64,000 nt of DNA, from NCBI RefSeq assembly GCF_932294415.1, contig NC_065538.1, forward strand, positions 12,654,330 to 12,718,329. Direction: 5' to 3'. The notes under the pieces are model-generated. The model saw only the letters and a program-made list of their open reading frames with translations, made no database searches and was not told where the DNA came from. Positions 56,419 through 64,000 of the stretch are shown one piece after another. This DNA is from Quercus robur. Its lineage: Eukaryota > Streptophyta > Magnoliopsida > Fagales > Fagaceae. Each line of letters opens with the position of its first letter. Position 1 is the first letter of the stretch. The position numbers and the translations under genes were made by a program.

Positions 56419-59334
56419 TGTTGATACCGTATTTTGTCCAGCTCCAATTCACGCATCAAAACAAAGATCAAAAAAATCAAAAAAATTGAAAATTGGGCAA
56501 AAACCATGATTTTCAAAGCAAAAAAGGGTAAAAATAAGTACAACATGTTTGAATGGTCAATCAAAAAGTCACCACATTTGAAAATCCATTTTACAGTAAT
56601 TAAGACCAAAACCCTAACCGCAAAAAGTTGACTTTTTGATCCGATCGTGGGATTGTGTCAAATTTTGGACCGTCTCGTAGAGCATATTTTTCCCTTTGAA
56701 ATGATAGTTTATAGGCCAAATTGGAGTTAAAACGGACAAGATATCACAAAAATACCAATACCTTAATAAAATCTTTATTGTATTTTTCAGGAAAACTGAC
56801 AGTTTTTTACCCGACTTCACGCAATAAACTGTACTGATTGGTCTAGAACTGGAACAAGTGGGCTAGACCATCTTGAAGAGCCAGGTCTTTGCTAAATTTC
56901 ACCAAAAGAGCTTGATGATATTTGCTTTGGATTGGAAGATAGGAATTTTTCAAAAAAAAACATCCTGAATTTTTTAGCTTTGCATCACCTTCCTTCTGAG
57001 CTATATATCTCGACAACTATAACTCCAAATTGAATGAAGACATGACCTTGGAAACTAGACATCCATACCTTTTTGTGAATATAAAATTTGAAGAAAATGG
57101 AGCTCAGAAAGGCCTCCAAACAGCTGCGGGAAGATCAGGTTAAAAATTAAAAAAAGACAAAAAGGACCGATGACGTGGCAAAAAGAGAAGGCTAGCATTA
57201 GTGTATCAGGATACACCAATGCTAGTGATAATAGCTTAATTTTGCATATTTATATCATTATTAGAAAGTATGATCATACTTATTCTGAGTTAATTCATGC
57301 ATTTTATATTTGGTTTTTGAATAATGTTAAATAATTAATTTTGTGCTTAGTTATATTTTAATGCATGAATTTGTATTTTGTATGAGGAAGGAATTAAATA
57401 AGTGGATTTGTGCAAAGAAGAAGGTTAATGGACTTTAATTTTACAAGGGCTATAATAAAATTAAAGAAGGACAACCCAATTAAATTTGAGTCCAATTAGA
57501 GTAAGGAATCAAAGGAAATTTGCATCAAATCCAACTCTAACTCGGACTAGGATTCCAGCTTGCGCACTAGTTAGTATTCTAGGCATAACTTTCGGCTCAG
57601 ATGTCAAATCAAGATGATTCAAGTTGGGCTGGAAAGTTAACTTAATGGGCTACAATTGTGTAGTTTACCAAAAGTCCGAATTTCGAATTTAAATGGGCCA
57701 AAACGTCGGTTAAATGAAGCCTAAAAACCTGGGATTTTTTCCAAACAGGAATTTAACTTGTAATAGGATTATTTGACCTAGTTAAAGGCTATTAGGGAAA
57801 AATTCAGGGGGAGCTGTTATAGAACATAATTTAAGTTTTCTTAAAGTTTCTTTACAGTTTTCAAAGTTTTATTTGCATTATGGCTTGTTAGAAGCCTTGC
57901 TAAGGCAAAGAGTGAAACCCAACTGTTTATTGATATGTTCTTAACAATTATTTATTGGTTTTAATTCTTATGTTTTTATGTTTTTGATTGATTTACTCAT
58001 CTAGAAAAGTATTTAGTTCTGTATAATTCTTTAATTTATCGTAAACTTTGAGCACGTTAAATGCTTAGTATTCCCTACAAACTAATTCACTAGTTTTATT
58101 TTACCTAAAATCAATCAATATCATAAAACTACCTTAGACAATTAATTCTTGAGTTCTTATTGTTAAATCATTTGACTAAGATCATCCTTCGTATGAATTT
58201 TAGTTGTGTTATAAAATAAATATTGTTAAGACTACCAATAGATGTGTTGTGTGTAGATCCTAAACCTTAGCACCCTAATATATTGTTATTTTCTCTCAAT
58301 TTAAATTACCTTTACTAAACCATCAAAATCTCTTCAATTAAACTTTATTATTTTAGTTTTATTCTCTTGTGGTTTGCTAATCAATTCCCTTTTCCCTGTG
58401 GATTCGACCTCAAACTTACCGAGTTATTACTTTGCAACAATCTTGCACTTGGGAGCATTATTTAAGTCGTAGCAAGTTTTTGGCGTCATTGCCGGGATTA
58501 GGCGATTAAAGAAGTGTTCCACTTCATTTGGAGAGGTTTTCGGCATTAAATTTCTTCACATATTTGGTAATATCTCTCCAACTTTTTTCTTTTTTAAGTG
58601 ATTTAGTTTCCTTTAGTGTTTTTCTTTTCTTTTTACTTCTTTATTATTGTTCAAGGTATTTGTTTTATTTTATTTTCTTTTTCTTTTTCTTTCTTGCTTT
58701 ACTATTGCATTTGTGTTTGGTGTCATGATAGTGATAATCGCTTGGTTAGAATTGAGTCTAATAATTTGTTTGGCAATTTATCTGATTCTTTCACAAATTC
58801 TCACACACTTGATATCATGGCGGACTTAGAGAGTAATCATGGTGATGAGAATAATCTAAATAATGAAGACTTCCATGATCACCAACCCATTAGAACTCTC
58901 AAGGATTATTTGCAACCTACTAGGAGTAGTGCACCATCATGCATCATTTTTCCGACTAATGCAAATAATTTTAATTTTAAACCTGGTATGATTTCATTGC
59001 TTCCTAAATTTCATGGCTAAGATTTTGAAAATCCTTACCTACACTTTAAGGAATTTGAGGAGGTATGTTCTACCTTCCATGACCAATCATGTAATGAAGA
59101 GACCATTAGGTTGAAGTTGTTCCCTTTTTCTCTTAAAGACAAGGCAAAAACTTGGCTTAATTCTTTGAGACCTAGGTCAATTGGTACTTGGCAAGAGATG
59201 TAAATTGGTTTTTTTAAGAAATTTTTTCCAATTCATATGACTAATGCACTTAAAAGACAAATAATGAATTTTTCACAAAAAGATAATGAGACATTCTATC
59301 AATGTTGGGAAAGATTTAAAGATTTGTTTAAACT
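56419..59334 (+). mobile_element. Athila-type Ty3/gypsy: 5' LTR, PBS and partial gag (left arm)
   Basis: The LTR begins near 56419 (TGTTGATACCGTATTTTGTC) and ends near 58474. A primer-binding-like TGGCGTCATTGCCGGGA follows at 58481-58497. Such a site is known in Athila-like elements, though this copy is mutated. gag runs from 58818 and stops abruptly at 59334. Confidence 0.75.
58818..59334 (+). pseudogene. Athila gag N-terminal half, left copy
   Basis: Starts MADLESNHGDENN and contains TLKDYLQPTRS and MISLLPKFHG, then a TAA at 59018-59020 and a second stop near 59201. Translated residues continue the retrotransposon gag domain (KDKAKTWLNSLRPRS, then FYQCWERFKDL) to the break. Confidence 0.8.
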
Positions 59335-61440
59335 TTCATAGAAAAAACTAATTATACGCCAAGTTTCATAGCCATGATGTGGACAAGTATTAAACAAATC
59401 TTTAAATCTTTCCCAACATTGATAAAATGTCTCATTATCTTTTTGTGAAAAATTCATTATTTGTCTTTTAAGTGCATTAGACCTATGAATTGGAAGATTT
59501 TTCTTTAAAAACTCAGTTTGCATCTCTTGCCAAGTGCCAGTTGACCTAGGTCTTAAAGAATTAAGCCAAGTTTTTGCCTTGTCTTTAAGAGAAAAAGGGA
59601 ACAACTTCAACCTAATGGTCTCTTCATTACATGATTGGTCATGGAAGGTAGAACATACCTCCTTAAATTCTTTAAAGTGTAGGTAAGGATTTTTAGAATT
59701 TAAGCCATGAAATTTAGGAAGCAATGAAATCATACCATGCTTAAAATTAATATTATTTGCATTAATCGGAAAAATGATGCTTGATGATGCACTACTCCTA
59801 GTAGGTTGCAAATAATCCCTAAGAGTTCTAATGGGTTGGTGATTACGGAAGTCTTCATTATTTAGATTATTCTCATCACCATGATTACTCTCTAAGTCCG
59901 CCATGATATCAAGTGTGTGAGAATTTGTGAAAGAATTAGATAAATTGCCAAACAAATTATTAGACTCAATTCTAACCAAGCGAATATCATTATCATGACA
60001 CCAAACACGCATGCAATAGTAAAGCAAGAAAGAAAAAGAAAATAAAATAAAACAAATACCTTGAACAATAAAAAAAGAAGTAAAAAGAAAAGAAAAACTC
60101 TGAAAGAAACTAAATCACTTAAAAAGAAAAGAGTTGGAGAGATACTACCAAATATGTGAAGAAATTTAATGCCAAAAACCTCTCCAAACGAAGTGGAACG
60201 CTTCTTTAATTGCCTAATCCCTAACAACGACACCAAAAACTAGCTGCAACTTAAATAATGCTCTCAAGTGCAGGATTATCACGAAGTAATAACTCAGTAA
60301 GTCTGAGGTCAAATCTACAGGAAAAAGGGAATTTATTAGCAAACCACAAGAAAAAAAAACTAAAGTAATAAAGTTTAATTGAAGAGATTTTGATGGTTTA
60401 GTAAAGGTAATTTAAATTGAGAGGAAATAAGAATATATTAGGGTGCTAAGGTTTAGGAATCCACACACAACACATCTATTGGTAGTCTTAACAATATTTA
60501 TTTTATAACACAACTAAAATTCATACAAAGGATAATCTTAGTCGGATAATTTGACAATCAGAACTCAAGAATTAATTGTCTACGGTAGTTTTATGAAATT
60601 GATTGATTTTAGGCAAAACAAAACTAGTGAATTAGTTCGCAGGGAGTATTAAGCATTTAACGTGCCCAAAGTTTACAATAAATCAAAGAATTATATAGAA
60701 ATAAACACTTTTCTAGATGAGTAAATCAATCAAAAACATAAAAACATAAGCATTAAAACCAATAAATAATTGTTAAGAACATACCAATAAACGGTTGGGT
60801 TTCACCCCTTGCCTTAGCAAGTCATAACGCAAATAAAACTCTAAAAACTGTAAGAAAACTTTAAGAAAACCTAAATTATGTTCTACAGCAGCCCCCCCCT
60901 GAATTTTGCCCTAAAGAGCCTTTAAATAAGTTAAGGAATCCTATTACAAGTTGAATTCTCATTTGGAGAAAATCCTAGGTTTTTAGGCTTCACTTAACTG
61001 ACGTTGTTGGCCCATTTAACTTCATACTAAATAGTGCGCAAGTTGGACTCCTAGTCTGAGTTGGACTTGGATTTAATGCAAATTTCCTTTGATTCCTTGC
61101 TCCAATTGGACTCAAATTTAATTGGGTTGTCCTTCTTTAATTTTATTATGGCCCTTGTAAAATTAAAGTTCATTAGCCTTCTTCTTTGCACAAATATACT
61201 TATTTAATTCCATTCTCCTACAAAAGATAAATTCACGCATTAAAATATAATTAAGCACAAAATTAATTATTCAATATTATTCCAAAACCAAATATAAAAT
61301 GCATGAATTAACTCAAAATAAGTATGAAAATGCTTTCTAATAATGATATAAATATGCAAAATTAAGCTATTATTAGCTAGCCGCTCCTTTGAATAAGGGG
61401 CTAGCACTAGTGTATCCTGATACACTAATGCTAACCCCCC
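59335..61440 (-). mobile_element. Athila-type Ty3/gypsy: partial gag, PBS and LTR (right arm)
   Basis: A mirror image of the left element: gag from 59904 leftward, leader, PBS-like sequence at about 60213-60236, and LTR from about 60242 outward. Homology with the left arm ends at about 61436, where a shared palindrome lies. The outer LTR end is not located; 61441-62570 may be its diverged U3. Confidence 0.7.
59338..59904 (-). pseudogene. Athila gag N-terminal half, right copy, open frame
   Basis: Starts at 59904 (MADLESNHGDENN) and stays open through TLRDYLQPTRS, LLPKFHGLNSKNPY, KTWLNSLRPRS and CPHHGYETWRIISFFYE, where homology ends. The open frame then crosses into antisense of the left arm and stops at 59299. 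Better preserved than the left copy, but truncated before the gag zinc knuckle and pol. Confidence 0.75.
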
Positions 61441-62570
61441 ATTTTCCACCTGTCCTTATAAATACTCCCCTCCCTCATTTTTGTGAAAAATATGAAGAAG
61501 AATATGAGAAAGATAGGGGAAAAGATGGGAAAAAAATAGGAAAAAGTGTAGAAAAGAAATAGAGAAATAGCGAGGAAGATCAGAAGAAGAAAAAAAAGCT
61601 TTAGAAAATCACAAAAAAAAAAAAAAATGCCTCTCTCTCTCTAGGAAACCCTAGACAAAAAAGCCTCATCTTTTTTCCTTGTTGTAATTTTTGTGGGTAA
61701 GGCTCTTGGGATGGGTTAGTTTCTTAATAACCAAACCCATCCTGCCCCTTTTACTATATTGTAATCATCCTTTCATATATATAAAAATATTTTCTTTATT
61801 TTGTTTGTGTATATAGTTGCTTTATTTTTACTATGCTCTTGTACATATTGTGTTTATATCTAACCCTTTATTACAATGTTCATAATATTGTTGTTGGTTA
61901 TTATTATTGTGTTGGTTATCCTACATGGGTATTGGACCATCTCCTAGGCAATGTATAGGAAGTACCCTTAGGGGGAAGAAATCTCATCCCACCTAGGCAT
62001 CTAGGGATTTTATTATTGCTTTTAATTTCTTGTCATCCCATTTTATTTCTTGCACATCCCCTCTCCCCCTTTATTCTATTGCACTTAATATATATATAGA
62101 CACCCTAAAAAAAATGATTTTCTACTATCTCCCTTAAATTGTTTTTAAACCTCCATTAGAGCACAATATAGGTATGTCTCACAACTACAAGAATGGTGAT
62201 GGCTTAGAACTCCCATTTCCTTATGTTGAAAGATCCATAAAGTTTGAAAGAGATTAAAATCTATTTAAGTGAGAAAAAAAATCCTTTTTAATCAACCTTA
62301 CAATATTCCAAGTCTTTACTTTTTATGTCATTTTAAATTCCAAGCCTTTAAATTCTTGTCATTTAAATTTTAAGCTCTTTAATTTTCAAGCTATTTATTT
62401 TTCTGCACTTTATTTTATTGTTGTCCCTTTACTTTTCTTGTTAATAACATGCCATAAAATAAATATGCTTGGGGAAAACATTTCCCCTACACCCTATTCT
62501 AAGAAAAAAAAATTTTTTTTAAATCTTTTCCCACCTCTTCCTCTAAAGATCAAGTCTTTTTCAAAAAAAA
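61441..62570. other. Probable LTR-like or unassigned repeat DNA
   Basis: AT-rich and non-coding. 61490-61640 is purine-rich with a CTCTCTCTCT tract and 61910-62010 has a 'cctaggcaatg ... cctaggcatctaggg' phrase. It could be the outer part of the right Athila LTR, but no left-arm counterpart exists to confirm this. Confidence 0.35.
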
Positions 62571-62700
62571 TAATAATAATAAAATAAAATGTATAAAGGG
62601 GGGCCCACGTGTGTGTATATATATATTACTAAAAATTTACCTACTAATTTTTTTTTTTTTTTGGCCACTGGGGGTCTAGGCCCCCACCTGGGTCCTCCCT
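62571..62700 (-). mobile_element. Fragment of a poly(A)-containing dispersed repeat
   Basis: On the minus strand a GC-rich 'gaggacccaggtgggggcctag ... cagtggcc' stretch is followed by A(16). It abuts the orphan DUF627 start at 62700. The class is not determined. Confidence 0.35.
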
Positions 62701-62727
62701 GGTTGCATTGTGTTTCTTGCAGCTCAT
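62701..62727 (-). pseudogene. DUF627/DUF629 copy 3: first nine codons only
   Basis: The ATG at 62727 starts MSCKKHNAT, one residue different from copies 1 and 2. Homology then stops exactly at 62701, where unrelated repeat sequence begins. The rest of the gene is absent. Confidence 0.85.
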
Positions 62728-63495
62728 TTTTGGAGGGAAATGGAGAATGAAGAAACAATAGTTTGAATGAAACATTGCTTTTGTGAAGAGAGCTGAAATT
62801 GGTGAACCCAATGTATATATATGATTCATGAAAGAATAAGAGGATTGAAAAGCCCAATAGGGGAAAAACTATAAAGGGATTGAGCTATCACAAAATGGGC
62901 CTTATGCCCTCACATTTCTCACCTTATTTATTATATTTTAACTTTTTATAAGGGGATCTTAGGCAAAAACACAATTTTATATTTTGATTTAATTTTTCAT
63001 TTGATCTTCTTTCGTTTTAGTTTTTATACTTCTTGTCATTTTGGCCTCTAATGTTATCTTACTTACAGAAAACACATGTCACTAATAGATTGCATGGCTA
63101 GTTTAAATTTTAAAACAATTTTTTTCACAAGTTGGGTGAAGATATAAAGTATAAACCAAAATGACAAGAAGTTTAAAAGTATAAAGACTAAAATAAAAAC
63201 TATGAAAACTTGATGACCAAATTGAAAATAAAGCCAAATTGTTGAAACCATAATGGTGTTTTTATGGAGATATTATTATTCCTTTTTTTCTTTTCAATAG
63301 AAAGTTTATAAATTTAATTGAAAGAAGAAGGAATTATATCATAGGAATCATATCATCGACCAGAACAGAAGAAAACTGTAAAGGTAAATCCTCTAACCAC
63401 ACGGGTGAAATATTCGCCTTAATAACACAAAGACTGCCTATACTACTTTTGGAAAAAACATTAATTCCATTTTATTAGTAATTCTTCATGGTTTG
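62728..63495 (-). promoter_or_regulatory. Orphan promoter/5' flank of copy 3
   Basis: Colinear with 17781-18600, including a TATA-like tract at 62814-62822 and the block around 63240-63490 ('accataatggtgttttta', 'gaaggaattatatcatagg'). It contains the Helitron empty site (GGCTAGTTTAAATTT at about 63096-63110). Confidence 0.75.
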
Positions 63496-64000
63496 AGGTA
63501 CTATATAAGATTTATTTAGTTAGGCATTTTTTTTTTTTTTTGGACAAAATGGTAAGCAGTGGTGAGATTGTGAAAATGACGATGCTAGTTTTTTTGTAGT
63601 TTAAAAAACCATACTGGACCGCCCGCTTCAACTAGGAATCGGAAGTAAAAACTAGGGCCTTTTTTTGGTTTTTCGATCGTTCCGATTTTTAAAGCCATGT
63701 AATTTTCTTTGTTCAAGGATATCTTAGTCTATTTTATTGTTTTCCTCTATATATGATAATTATAAATTCAAATTACTCTTATAGGGTTGATAAATCAAGG
63801 ATTGAAACGAGTTCCATACATGCTTCTTGTTGGATACACACAAAATATTTAGGGGAGTAAAATAAGAGGACTTTGGAAGATTTTACTTGCAATTCTAGAT
63901 TTTAATGCAATGGTGATAAGGAATGCAGCCCTTGTGCATCAAATCTGAAAATCGAAGTTGGATACGAATTAAGAGTGTAGCAAAGGGGGAAAAATATATA
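63496..64000. other. Unassigned right edge
   Basis: No gene or element recognised; a T-run lies at about 63528-63541. Confidence 0.4.

Overview
The window is plant nuclear DNA, most likely from a woody eudicot. It is AT-rich, genes are split by GT-AG introns, and the repeats are typical of plants: L1-type LINEs with a plant RNase H domain, Ty1/copia and Athila-type Ty3/gypsy relics, a Helitron, hAT-type and Stowaway-like elements and hairpin MITEs. I see no bacterial operon structure, CRISPR array, rRNA gene or convincing tRNA gene. The species cannot be fixed from the sequence.

Layout. 1-5060: AT-rich repeats and an old LINE relic split by a younger LINE insertion. 5502-8017 and 15111-17780 (both minus): two paralogous three-exon genes with DUF627 and DUF629 regions. 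They match the N-terminal half of plant 'ubiquitin carboxyl-terminal hydrolase-related' proteins but stop before any UCH domain. A third copy, only the 5' flank plus nine codons, lies at 62701-63495. The flank of copy 1 is split by a 4.48 kb non-autonomous Helitron (8428-12906) whose empty site is visible in the other two copies. 13561-14525 and 21690-22060 hold two relics of a retrotransposon-like gene.

22664-51458 (minus) is the main gene: a 19-exon, 652-residue BRF1, the TFIIB-related subunit of the RNA polymerase III factor TFIIIB. Every exon was joined in frame through GT-AG junctions. Its roughly 27 kb of introns hold nested LINEs, copia relics, a solo LTR, a hAT-type element, a Stowaway-like MITE and SINE-like repeats, yet no exon is broken.

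51900-64000 is intergenic repeat DNA: a MITE, LINE fragments, and two Athila-type elements facing each other as a large inverted repeat (57192-61436) whose gag regions meet tail to tail at 59334/59335.

The genes form no pathway cluster. BRF1 is a conserved housekeeping factor; the DUF627/DUF629 copies look like a small local, segmentally duplicated family. I found no clearly new multi-gene system. The most informative signals are the dated insertion histories, the truncated paralogues with an orphan promoter copy, the altered zinc ribbon of BRF1 and the Athila inverted repeat.
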